From positions 1-6,879 of the forward strand of contig JAUYSA010000386.1 in NCBI GenBank assembly GCA_030696545.1: a stretch of 6,879 bases of DNA. The letters are read 5' to 3'. The stretch comes from Hyphomonadaceae bacterium. Lineage in GTDB: Bacteria; Pseudomonadota; Alphaproteobacteria; Caulobacterales; Hyphomonadaceae. Position 1 is the stretch's first letter, and the number at the start of each line of letters is the position of its first letter. Positions 1 to 5,395 of the stretch are shown here, piece after piece. The notes under the pieces were generated by a model. It was not told the origin of the DNA. It saw only the letters and a list, made by a program, of their open reading frames with translations, and did not search any database. The position numbers were made by a program, and so were the translations under genes.

Positions 1-173
1 CAACCGCACCAGAAGCTCCGGCGGTCGAAGAACCCGTGGAGCAAGGTGAAACCGAGTCTGCGCAGGCCGAAGCTCGCCGTCACGCCATCCATGGCGCGCC
101 GGAAGAAGAAGCCCCCGCAGCAGACAAGGCCCCCCGCAAGGCGGGCTGGTGGAGCCGCCGCAAGACGGGCTGA
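1..173 (+). CDS. rne: Ribonuclease E, C-terminal end (partial)
   Basis: The frame starting at base 3 is open from the left edge to a TGA at 171-173, giving the last 56 residues of a protein that begins outside the window. The visible part is rich in Ala, Glu and Pro. It ends in a short basic/aromatic motif, KAGWWSRRKTG. From family knowledge, alphaproteobacterial RNase E proteins have a long disordered acidic/Ala-Pro tail that often finishes with a Gly-Trp-Trp-Arg type motif, which is the basis for the call. RNase E is the endonuclease that starts mRNA decay and rRNA processing and scaffolds the degradosome through this tail. The catalytic domain is not in the window, so the identification rests on composition and the terminal motif only. 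Another protein with a disordered tail is possible. Confidence 0.6.
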   Translation, partial: TAPEAPAVEEPVEQGETESAQAEARRHAIHGAPEEEAPAADKAPRKAGWWSRRKTG

Positions 174-210
174 GACCGGATCAGCAGCAGCCGGACTGCC
201 GCGCGGATTT

Positions 211-234
211 GCTTCTCTCCCCATGAGAGTTAGC
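211..234 (+). other. Weak imperfect hairpin after rne
   Basis: Arms GCT-CTCTC (211-213 and 215-219) pair with GAGAG-AGC (225-229 and 232-234), with an internal mismatch and a 5-base loop. It lies in the 98-base gap between the rne stop and the M48 start. No T-run follows, so it is not a classical intrinsic terminator. It could be a 3'-end stabilising or processing structure, or chance. Nothing else is obvious in this gap apart from the ribosome binding site of the next gene. Confidence 0.2.
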
Positions 235-257
235 TTGCCGCCGGGAGGACGGAACTG

Positions 258-264
258 AAGGAGG
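258..264 (+). promoter_or_regulatory. Ribosome binding site of the M48 protease gene
   Basis: AAGGAGG lies 7 bases before the ATG at 272. This near-perfect Shine-Dalgarno sequence fixes the start of the M48 gene and agrees with a signal peptide beginning at that ATG. Confidence 0.8.
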
Positions 265-271
265 CGTTCGG

Positions 272-1663
272 ATGGGTGTTTTGAAGCGAATCGCACATGC
301 GGTCGCGGGTCCGGCGTTGGCGCTCGCGCTGCCGTTCGCCGCATCCGCTCAAGGGCTGATCCGCGACGCCGAGATCGAACAGACCCTGCGCGACTATGCC
401 GATCCTCTGTTTACAGCGGCAGGGCTCAAGGCATCCGATGTGAACATCTTCATCGTCCAGGACGACAGCCTGAATGCATTCGTGGCTGGCGGACAAAACA
501 TGTTCCTGCATACGGGCCTCATACTGGAGACCAAGACGCCGGAGGAACTGAAAGGCGTCATCGCGCACGAGACGGGCCACATAGCACTCGGCCACAACGT
601 GACGCGCGACCAGCAGGCCGGGGGCGCTTTCCAGAGCACCTCACTCATCACCATGGGTCTCGGCGCTCTCGCCCTCTTCGCCGGCGCGCCGGATGCGGCG
701 CTCGCGCTGTTCGGTTCGTCCTCTACGTTCGGCATGCTGTCGGCGTTCAAGTTCACGCGCGCCGAAGAAAGCGCGGCCGACCAGTTCGGCCTCGATATCC
801 TCGACGCCACGCAACAGTCCGCCGACGGTCTTCCGGGCTTCATGGAACATTTCCGCTATGAAGAGCTGATGTCGGAAAATCGTCGCGATCCGTATTTCCG
901 CTCACACCCGATTTCGAGCGATCGCATCAGCGCACTCACCCGTCGCGCGGCTGTGATTACGGCGAAGTCGAAACCGCAGAGCCAGGAAACGCTCGACCAG
1001 CTCGCGATGATGAAAGCCAAACTCGTGGGCTTTATCGGACCAGCGTCGCGCGTGAGCTCGCGTTATCCAGCAAGCGATCTGTCCATGCCCGGCAAATACG
1101 CACGCGCAATCGCTGCGTATCGCGCGGTGGACATCAAGGTTGCGCTTACGCTGACACAGGAACTAATCGACGCTGATCCCAACAATCCGTACTTCGAGGA
1201 ATTGAAAGGCCAGATCCTATTCGAAAGCGGCAGGGCAGAGGAATCGCTCGCGCCGCACCGCAAGTCGGTGGAGCTGGCGCCGCAACATGCACTGTTGAAG
1301 GTCAACCTCGCCCGATCGCTGATCGGCACGAAGGATGAGGCCAGCATCAACGAGGCGGAAGGTCTCCTGATCGACGCGCTGGCGCTGGAACACGACAACG
1401 CATTTGCCTGGAACCAGCTCGCTGTTGTGTACGCCAAGCAGGGACGGATCGGCGACGCCGACCTTGCCACCGCCGAGGAGGCCTATCAGGTCGGCGATAT
1501 GAGCCGCGCCCATATTTTCGCGCGCAGAGCTCGTGACAAGCTGAAGCTGGAAACGCCGAATGGCCAGCGCGCCGACGATATCATGGCGCTGTCCGACCCC
1601 CGTAACCGGCCGCGTGGTTCACGCCCCGGGCTGGTGGGAACGACGCTGCACACCCAACATTGA
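272..1663 (+). CDS. Periplasmic M48 zinc metalloprotease with TPR tail (BepA/YfgC-like)
   Basis: The protein has 463 residues. Residues 1-26 look like a Sec signal peptide: a basic start, an Ala/Leu core, and an Ala-Ser-Ala cleavage site before Q27. The peptidase domain follows. It has the zinc-binding HExxH motif HETGH at 99-103, a third ligand glutamate probably at E166 in ESAAD, and the HPISSDRIS motif at 212-220 that M48 proteins carry after the active site. A hydrophobic stretch at about 123-155 may be membrane-associated, as in the family. Residues about 275-425 are helical and TPR-like (for example the NPYFEELKGQILFESGR stretch), ending in a basic tail. BepA of E. coli (487 residues) combines the same parts. 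It degrades or assists stalled outer-membrane proteins such as LptD and works with disulfide chemistry in the periplasm. That role here is inferred. The DsbA-like gene 71 bases downstream fits it. Confidence 0.88.
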   Translation: MGVLKRIAHAVAGPALALALPFAASAQGLIRDAEIEQTLRDYADPLFTAAGLKASDVNIFIVQDDSLNAFVAGGQNMFLHTGLILETKTPEELKGVIAHETGHIALGHNVTRDQQAGGAFQSTSLITMGLGALALFAGAPDAALALFGSSSTFGMLSAFKFTRAEESAADQFGLDILDATQQSADGLPGFMEHFRYEELMSENRRDPYFRSHPISSDRISALTRRAAVITAKSKPQSQETLDQLAMMKAKLVGFIGPASRVSSRYPASDLSMPGKYARAIAAYRAVDIKVALTLTQELIDADPNNPYFEELKGQILFESGRAEESLAPHRKSVELAPQHALLKVNLARSLIGTKDEASINEAEGLLIDALALEHDNAFAWNQLAVVYAKQGRIGDADLATAEEAYQVGDMSRAHIFARRARDKLKLETPNGQRADDIMALSDPRNRPRGSRPGLVGTTLHTQH

Positions 1664-1670
1664 TGATGAA

Positions 1671-1690
1671 ATCGGGCCGAACCGGCCCAT
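1671..1690 (+). other. GC-rich hairpin between the M48 and DsbA-like genes
   Basis: GGGCCG (1674-1679), loop AAC, CGGCCC (1683-1688) is a perfect 6-bp stem. Two further A-T pairs can form outside a bulged C. It starts about 10 bases after the M48 stop. No run of T follows (the next bases are mixed A/T/G), so a classical intrinsic terminator is not supported. An attenuating or mRNA-processing hairpin that separates expression of the two genes is possible. Confidence 0.35.
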
Positions 1691-1720
1691 ATTGCACAAA
1701 AGAAGCGGGCATGGACGCCC

Positions 1721-1727
1721 GGAAGGA
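1721..1727 (+). promoter_or_regulatory. Ribosome binding site deciding the DsbA-like start
   Basis: GGAAGGA lies 7 bases before the ATG at 1735. It favours this ATG over three upstream in-frame candidates: TTG at 1660, which overlaps the M48 stop, ATG at 1663, and ATG at 1711. The ATG at 1735 also places a lipoprotein-type signal peptide exactly at the N terminus. Confidence 0.7.
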
Positions 1728-1734
1728 TCGCTTG

Positions 1735-2487
1735 ATGCGCTACAGGATCATCACCTCGGCATTGGCCGCGTTAGCTTTCGCGGCCTGCTCTGGCCAGAGC
1801 ACGGCGAAGGCGCCGGATAGCGTCGACGGGCTGACGAAGGCCCAGGTCGAGGCGATCGTCAAAGAATACCTGATGCGCGAGCCGATCGTTCTTGCCGAGG
1901 CATTTGCCGAACTGCAGCGCCGGGAGGAAGAATCCAAGATCGCCGCAACCGAAGACGCATGGAAGCGTGTGTCGCTGTCCAAGGACGACCCGACGCTCGG
2001 CCCGGCCAATGCGCCGATCACCATTGTCGAGTTCACCGACTACAACTGCGGGTACTGCAAGCTGGCGACGCCATGGGTGATGAGCCAGGTGGACGATCGC
2101 CGTGGCGACGTGCGGGTCGTGATCAAGGAATCTGCGGTGCGCGGCTCCAACTCGGAGATGGCCGCCGCTGCTGCCCTCGCCGCCCAGAACCAGGGCAAGT
2201 ATCGCGAGATGCACCTCGCTCTGATGAAAGTTCCCGCGAACGCCTACACGCCCGAGATCATCGAACAGGTCGGCAAGTCTGTCGGGCTCGATGTCGCGCG
2301 CATGAAGCAGGACATGAATTCGAAGTCGGTGAAGGACAAGGTCGAGGCTTCGATCGCCGACTATCAGAAGGTCGGCCTCGAAGGCACGCCGAGCTTCTTC
2401 ATCAACGGCGTCTATATTGGCGGCTTCGGTGAGCAACACCTGAACGATGTGCTGCAGCAGGCTCGCGAGAAGCTGAAGAAGACCTGA
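1735..2487 (+). CDS. DsbA/ScsC-like thiol-disulfide oxidoreductase, probable lipoprotein
   Basis: The protein has 250 residues from the ATG chosen by its Shine-Dalgarno. The N terminus MRYR plus a hydrophobic run ends in Phe-Ala-Ala-Cys with C18. It resembles a lipobox, although Phe at -3 is unusual, so a plain signal peptide is possible. Residues about 30-75 form a helical region (QVEAIVKEYLMREP, then an acidic/basic helix) like the N-terminal domain of ScsC and Com1 proteins. The thioredoxin fold follows. FTDYNCGYCK has the redox pair C105/C108, and GTPS near the C terminus has the cis-proline P219. CGYC differs from the CPHC of E. coli DsbA and is common in ScsC/DsbG-like and Com1-like proteins, so it may act as an oxidase or an isomerase. 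It probably works in the periplasm on cysteines of envelope proteins. It lies 71 bases after the M48 gene. Its stop is 3 bases from the convergent thiG stop. Confidence 0.87.
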   Translation: MRYRIITSALAALAFAACSGQSTAKAPDSVDGLTKAQVEAIVKEYLMREPIVLAEAFAELQRREEESKIAATEDAWKRVSLSKDDPTLGPANAPITIVEFTDYNCGYCKLATPWVMSQVDDRRGDVRVVIKESAVRGSNSEMAAAAALAAQNQGKYREMHLALMKVPANAYTPEIIEQVGKSVGLDVARMKQDMNSKSVKDKVEASIADYQKVGLEGTPSFFINGVYIGGFGEQHLNDVLQQAREKLKKT

Positions 2488-2499
2488 TCGCTAGATCAG
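2484..2499. other. Palindrome spanning two convergent stop codons
   Basis: CTGATC, loop GCTA, GATCAG gives a perfect 6-bp stem. The TGA of the DsbA-like gene (2485-2487) is in the left arm. The TAG of thiG on the opposite strand (2491-2493) is in the loop. A symmetric hairpin would form in transcripts from either side. It is short and has no T-run on either strand, so strong intrinsic termination is doubtful. A mild bidirectional 3'-end structure is possible. Confidence 0.35.
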
Positions 2500-3282
2500 T
2501 CCGCCTAGCGGGCTCGAAGGATCGGCATAGCGCTTCTTCGGCATACGGCCAGCCAGATAGGCTTCACGGCCAGCGATCACGGCGTGCTTCATCGCACGCG
2601 CCATGCGCACTGGATCCTTCGCCGCCGCGATCGCAGTGTTCATCAGGACGCCATCGACGCCCAGTTCCATCGCGATAGCTGCGTCCGAGGCCGTGCCGAC
2701 GCCGGCATCGACGATCACCGGCACACGCGCCTGCTCGACGATGAGCCGGATGTTCACCGGGTTCTGCACGCCCAGCCCCGAGCCGATCAGCGAGCCCAGA
2801 GGCATGATCGCGCAGCAACCTGCGTCTTCAAGCTTTCGCGCATAAACCGGATCGTCCGAGCAATAGACCATCACGTCGAACCCATCCGCGATCAGCGCCT
2901 TGGCCGCGACCAGCGTTTCAGACATGTCGGGGTAAAGCGTCTTCTGGTCCGCGAGCACTTCGAGCTTCACCAGGTTCCACCCCCCCGCTTCTCGCGCGAG
3001 GCGCAGCGTGCGAACGGCGTCATCTGCGGTGTAGCAGCCAGCCGTGTTCGGCAGGTAAGTGAACTTCTTCGGGTCGAGGTGATCGACCAGACGGTCCGAC
3101 GTCTTGTCCATCACGTTCACGCGGCGCAGCGCGACCGTCACGATCTCGGCGCCAGCGGCTTCAGCCGCTTCAGCGTTCTGAGCATAGCTGGCGTATTTGC
3201 CTGTGCCCACGATGAGGCGGGAGGCGTAAGCCTTGCCGGCAATGACCAACCTGTCGTCAGACGGAACTGCGGTGTCCGGCAT
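2491..3282 (-). CDS. thiG: Thiazole synthase ThiG
   Basis: The protein has 263 residues, the usual ThiG length. ThiG is a TIM-barrel enzyme that makes the thiazole phosphate ring of thiamine from deoxyxylulose 5-phosphate, dehydroglycine/iminoglycine and sulfur delivered on ThiS-thiocarboxylate. Visible family motifs are LIVGTGKY (23-30), LPNTAGCYTADDAVR (77-91), and VKLEVL with the Schiff-base lysine K106 and nearby E108. Others are MPLGSLIGSGLG (160-171), VDAGVGTASDAA with D192, and a late GVDGVLMNTAIA phosphate-binding stretch. The start ATG shares one base with the thiS stop (TGATG), and a perfect AGGAGG sits 6 bases upstream inside thiS. Translation of the pair is therefore probably coupled. 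thiO, thiE, thiC and thiF are not visible here. Confidence 0.96.
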   Translation of the reverse strand: MPDTAVPSDDRLVIAGKAYASRLIVGTGKYASYAQNAEAAEAAGAEIVTVALRRVNVMDKTSDRLVDHLDPKKFTYLPNTAGCYTADDAVRTLRLAREAGGWNLVKLEVLADQKTLYPDMSETLVAAKALIADGFDVMVYCSDDPVYARKLEDAGCCAIMPLGSLIGSGLGVQNPVNIRLIVEQARVPVIVDAGVGTASDAAIAMELGVDGVLMNTAIAAAKDPVRMARAMKHAVIAGREAYLAGRMPKKRYADPSSPLGGLI

Positions 3283-3482
3283 CAGCCGCCTCCTACAAAC
3301 TGCACGATCTCGATCCGGTCGCCTTCGGCCAGATGGATGGTCGCATACATCGACTTTGGAACGATTTCGCGATTGCGTTCCACGGCCACGCCCCGCTCGG
3401 GCATGCCCAAGCTTTCGAGGAAGGCGGCCACCGTGACAGCGTCAGGCGCGCTGACTGGTTCGCCGTTCAGGAATAAGTTCAT
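3282..3482 (-). CDS. thiS: Sulfur carrier protein ThiS
   Basis: The protein has 66 residues, the normal size for this ubiquitin-like sulfur carrier. It starts MNLFLNGEP, a typical beta-grasp first strand, and ends IVQFVGGG. The terminal Gly-Gly is the essential feature. Its carboxylate is adenylated by ThiF and converted to a thiocarboxylate that gives sulfur to ThiG. It lies directly upstream of thiG with a 1-base stop/start overlap, and is the first gene of the pair. Its own ribosome binding site is weak: only GAGAC-type purines lie before the ATG. I see no TPP riboswitch in the 102 bases upstream. Confidence 0.94.
   Translation of the reverse strand: MNLFLNGEPVSAPDAVTVAAFLESLGMPERGVAVERNREIVPKSMYATIHLAEGDRIEIVQFVGGG
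3289..3294 (-). promoter_or_regulatory. Ribosome binding site of thiG, inside the thiS Gly-Gly codons
   Basis: On the - strand the end of thiS reads GTA GGA GGC GGC TGA TG. AGGAGG lies 6 bases before the thiG ATG and is at the same time part of the codons for the C-terminal glycines of ThiS. This supports the chosen thiG start. Confidence 0.75.
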
Positions 3483-3584
3483 TTCGTCGTCTCAGGCATT
3501 TGATCCGGCTCGGGATTCGCCTATTCATTCGCTCGCCGCGCTGGAATCCCGGCATTGCGAACTGGTCTCAGGTGAGGGTCGTCC
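3483..3584. promoter_or_regulatory. Divergent thiS/aroQ intergenic region with inverted repeat
   Basis: These 102 bases separate the divergent starts of thiS (-) and aroQ (+), so the promoters of both units probably lie here. I cannot place convincing -35/-10 boxes. Visible structure is a perfect 8-bp inverted repeat, CGGGATTC at 3511-3518 and GAATCCCG at 3544-3551, with a 25-base spacer. There is also an 8-bp direct repeat GTCTCAGG at 3489-3496 and 3565-3572, one near each start codon. Each arm of the inverted repeat contains GANTC (GATTC and GAATC), the CcrM methylation target in many alphaproteobacteria. The function is inferred only. Confidence 0.45.
3570..3578 (+). promoter_or_regulatory. 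Ribosome binding site of aroQ
   Basis: AGGTGAGGG lies 6 bases before the ATG at 3585. It overlaps the second copy of the GTCTCAGG direct repeat. Confidence 0.6.
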
Positions 3585-4034
3585 ATGAGCTTGACCATCT
3601 ACTGCCTGAACGGCCCGAACCTCAACCTGCTGGGTGAGCGCGAGCCTGCCATTTACGGCAAGGCCACGCTCGCTGACGTTGAAAAACTGTCACAGGCGGC
3701 TGCGTCGTCCCTTGGGGCGACGGTTCTATTCCGACAGACCAACCACGAGGGCGAGCTTGTGGATTGGGTGCAGGAGGCACATAGACAGGCTGGCGCTGTG
3801 GTCATAAATGCCGGTGGATATACCCACACCTCGGTCGCCCTCCATGACGCGCTCAAGGTGTTGACCATTCCAGTCGTGGAAGTGCATCTCAGCAATCCTG
3901 GGAATCGGGAAGACTTCCGGCACAAGAGCCTGGTCTCTCCGGCCGCCTCCGGCATCATCGCCGGCTTCGGCCCCCTCGGGTACCGTCTGGCTATCGAGGC
4001 TGCGGTCGCCCTTGCTGAACAGAAGAGAGTTTGA
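3585..4034 (+). CDS. aroQ: 3-dehydroquinate dehydratase, type II
   Basis: The protein has 149 residues, the usual length. It removes water from 3-dehydroquinate to give 3-dehydroshikimate, the third step of the shikimate pathway, in the cytoplasm as a dodecamer. The residues match the well-studied M. tuberculosis enzyme with identical numbering: NGPNLNLLGEREP with R19, catalytic Y24 in IYG, N75 in INAGGYTHTS, H81, E99, catalytic H101 in EVHLSN, R108 and R112. All active-site residues are present. It is the first gene of a tight operon. accB follows after 5 bases from the preferred start, an order (aroQ-accB-accC) that is common in alphaproteobacteria and other proteobacteria. Confidence 0.97.
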   Translation: MSLTIYCLNGPNLNLLGEREPAIYGKATLADVEKLSQAAASSLGATVLFRQTNHEGELVDWVQEAHRQAGAVVINAGGYTHTSVALHDALKVLTIPVVEVHLSNPGNREDFRHKSLVSPAASGIIAGFGPLGYRLAIEAAVALAEQKRV

Positions 4035-4039
4035 CGACC

Positions 4040-4525
4040 ATGGCCGACAAGCCTTCCGACAAGAATGGCAGGTTCGACACCGGATTGATCCGCGAGCTTG
4101 CGGCCATTCTGCGTGAAGCCGATCTCGGCGAAATCGAAATCGAGCAAAGTGGCGTTCGCATCAAGGTGGCCAAGGGCGCCGCGGCGGCCGTGCATTACTC
4201 AGCGGCTCCTGCTGCCGTTTCCGCCCCGGCTGCGGCGGCTGCCGGCGCGTCTGCCGCCGTTGCCGCTCCCACGGCGTCGCTTCGCGATCACCCGGGCGCC
4301 GTCAAGTCGCCAATGGTTGGCACGGTCTATCTGCAGGCCGAAGAAGGCGCTCCGAAGTTTGTGAAAGTCGGCGACACGGTAAATGCCGGCGCCACGCTGT
4401 GCCTCGTCGAGGCAATGAAAACGTTCAACCCGGTCACGGCTCCGCGCGGCGGCACGGTCACGCAGATCCTCATCGAGAACCAGCAGCCGGTCGAATTCGG
4501 CGAACCTCTCGTCATTATCGAATAG
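4040..4525 (+). CDS. accB: Biotin carboxyl carrier protein of acetyl-CoA carboxylase
   Basis: The protein has 161 residues from the ATG at 4040. A TTG at 4031 in the same frame overlaps the aroQ stop and would add three residues, but the purine-rich AAGAGAG ending 10 bases before the ATG and common usage favour 4040. BCCP carries biotin between biotin carboxylase (AccC) and carboxyltransferase (AccAD) for malonyl-CoA synthesis. The N-terminal helical part, with LIRELAAILREADLGEIEIEQ near the start, is the AccC-binding/dimer region. An Ala-rich linker with some Pro spans about 46-82. The C-terminal biotinyl domain has KSPMVGTVY and EAMKTFNP with the biotinylated lysine K127. EAMKT instead of the E. 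coli EAMKM is usual in this class. accC follows after 9 bases. Confidence 0.96.
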   Translation: MADKPSDKNGRFDTGLIRELAAILREADLGEIEIEQSGVRIKVAKGAAAAVHYSAAPAAVSAPAAAAAGASAAVAAPTASLRDHPGAVKSPMVGTVYLQAEEGAPKFVKVGDTVNAGATLCLVEAMKTFNPVTAPRGGTVTQILIENQQPVEFGEPLVIIE

Positions 4526-4534
4526 CGCCCCGCG

Positions 4535-5386
4535 ATGTTCGACAAAATCCTCATAGCGAACCGCGGAGAGATCGCCCTCCGCGTGCATCGTGCGTGCAAG
4601 GAAATGGGTATCCACACAGTGGCCATCCATTCCGAGGCCGATCGTAACGCCATGCACGTCCGCCTCGCGGATGAAAGCGTGTGCGTCGGCCCCGCCTCCG
4701 CCGCCAAGTCCTACCTGAATATCCCCGCGATCATCACCGCCGCGAAAATCACCGGCGCGCAGGCGATCCACCCCGGCTATGGCTTCCTCTCCGAGAACGC
4801 CAAGTTTGCGGAGATCGTCGAGAAGTCAGGCATTACCTTTATTGGTCCCCGGCCGGAACATATCCGGATGATGGGGGACAAGATCACGGCGAAAGACGCA
4901 ATCCAGACTGCGGGCATTCCCGTTGTGCCGGGCTCGGACGGCGCGCTGCCCACGATCGAAGAAGCAAAGGCAGCAGCCAAGCGCATCGGCTATCCTGTGC
5001 TGATCAAGGCAACCGCTGGCGGCGGCGGACGCGGCATGAAGGTCGCGCAGTCAGCCGACGAGCTGGAGATCGCGTTCTCGACAGCGCGAACCGAAGCCAA
5101 GACGGCTTTCGGCAACGATGCGGTTTACATGGAGAAATATCTCCAGAAGCCCCGGCATATCGAGATCCAGGTCGTCGCCGATAGCCATGGCAATGTGATC
5201 CATCTCGGTGAGCGCGATTGTTCGCTGCAACGCCGTCACCAAAAGGTATTCGAGGAGGCGCCCTCGCCTGTCATCGACGCTGCTGCTCGCGCGGCAATCG
5301 GCAAGACCGTTACAACGGCGATCAAAAAGCTTGGCTATCTCGGCGTCGGCACGATCGAGTTCCTCTACGAGGATGGCGAGTTCTAA
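4535..5386 (+). CDS. accC: AccC N-terminal fragment (283 residues)
   Basis: This is the ORF from the accC ATG to the TAA at 5384-5386. It has the biotin carboxylase N-terminal domain (MFDKILIANRGEIALRV at 1-17) and most of the ATP-grasp B and C domains. It stops between the two metal-binding glutamates (E275, equivalent to E. coli E276, is present; the E288 equivalent is lost). It also lacks the bicarbonate/biotin-site residues and the whole C-terminal domain. Made alone, it should be inactive. It is listed separately because a gene finder would report it as a complete gene, which would be misleading. Confidence 0.8.
   Translation: MFDKILIANRGEIALRVHRACKEMGIHTVAIHSEADRNAMHVRLADESVCVGPASAAKSYLNIPAIITAAKITGAQAIHPGYGFLSENAKFAEIVEKSGITFIGPRPEHIRMMGDKITAKDAIQTAGIPVVPGSDGALPTIEEAKAAAKRIGYPVLIKATAGGGGRGMKVAQSADELEIAFSTARTEAKTAFGNDAVYMEKYLQKPRHIEIQVVADSHGNVIHLGERDCSLQRRHQKVFEEAPSPVIDAAARAAIGKTVTTAIKKLGYLGVGTIEFLYEDGEF
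5384..5386 (+). other. Premature TAA in accC
   Basis: The codon series is GAG TTC TAA TTC ATC GAG ATG. The stop replaces a conserved tyrosine. The next in-frame ATG is at 5396, only 9 bases after the stop, close enough for translational restart. TAA is also the normal stop at the end of the same reading frame (5891-5893), which argues against a reassigned TAA codon in this organism. Confidence 0.9.
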
Positions 5387-5395
5387 TTCATCGAG

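Noticed and set aside
46..258. 70-codon + strand ORF over the rne end
   Set aside because: It is an Arg/Pro/Ala-rich out-of-frame reading of the rne tail and spacer. The frame ending at 173 gives the recognisable RNase E-like tail.
1660..1734. Earlier starts for the DsbA-like gene (TTG 1660, ATG 1663, ATG 1711)
   Set aside because: They would place a charged, non-signal sequence before the signal peptide and run through the GC hairpin. The ATG at 1735 has the best ribosome binding site.
1771..2439. 222-codon - strand ORF opposite the DsbA-like gene
   Set aside because: The DsbA-like frame has the CxxC and cis-Pro motifs and a signal peptide. The opposite frame has no recognisable domain and no good ribosome binding site.
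3483..3584. TPP riboswitch upstream of thiS
   Set aside because: A CTGAGA string is present on the - strand, but the rest of the conserved THI-box (the CTGGATAAT-type and GCGNAGGGA-type parts) is missing and the space is too short and wrongly arranged.
2584..3588. 334-codon + strand ORF opposite thiG/thiS
   Set aside because: It is antisense to two clearly conserved genes. Its translation is Arg/His-rich without recognisable motifs, as expected for the shadow of a GC-rich gene.
4199..4771. 190-codon - strand ORF across accB and accC
   Set aside because: It crosses the junction of two conserved + strand genes and is low-complexity in Gly/Arg/Asp. It is a shadow of the accB Ala-rich linker.
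5384..5386. Reassigned stop codon (TAA read as Tyr) as a general code change
   Set aside because: The same accC frame ends in TAA at 5891-5893 where the protein should end, and no other gene here has an internal TAA. A genome-wide code change is not supported.
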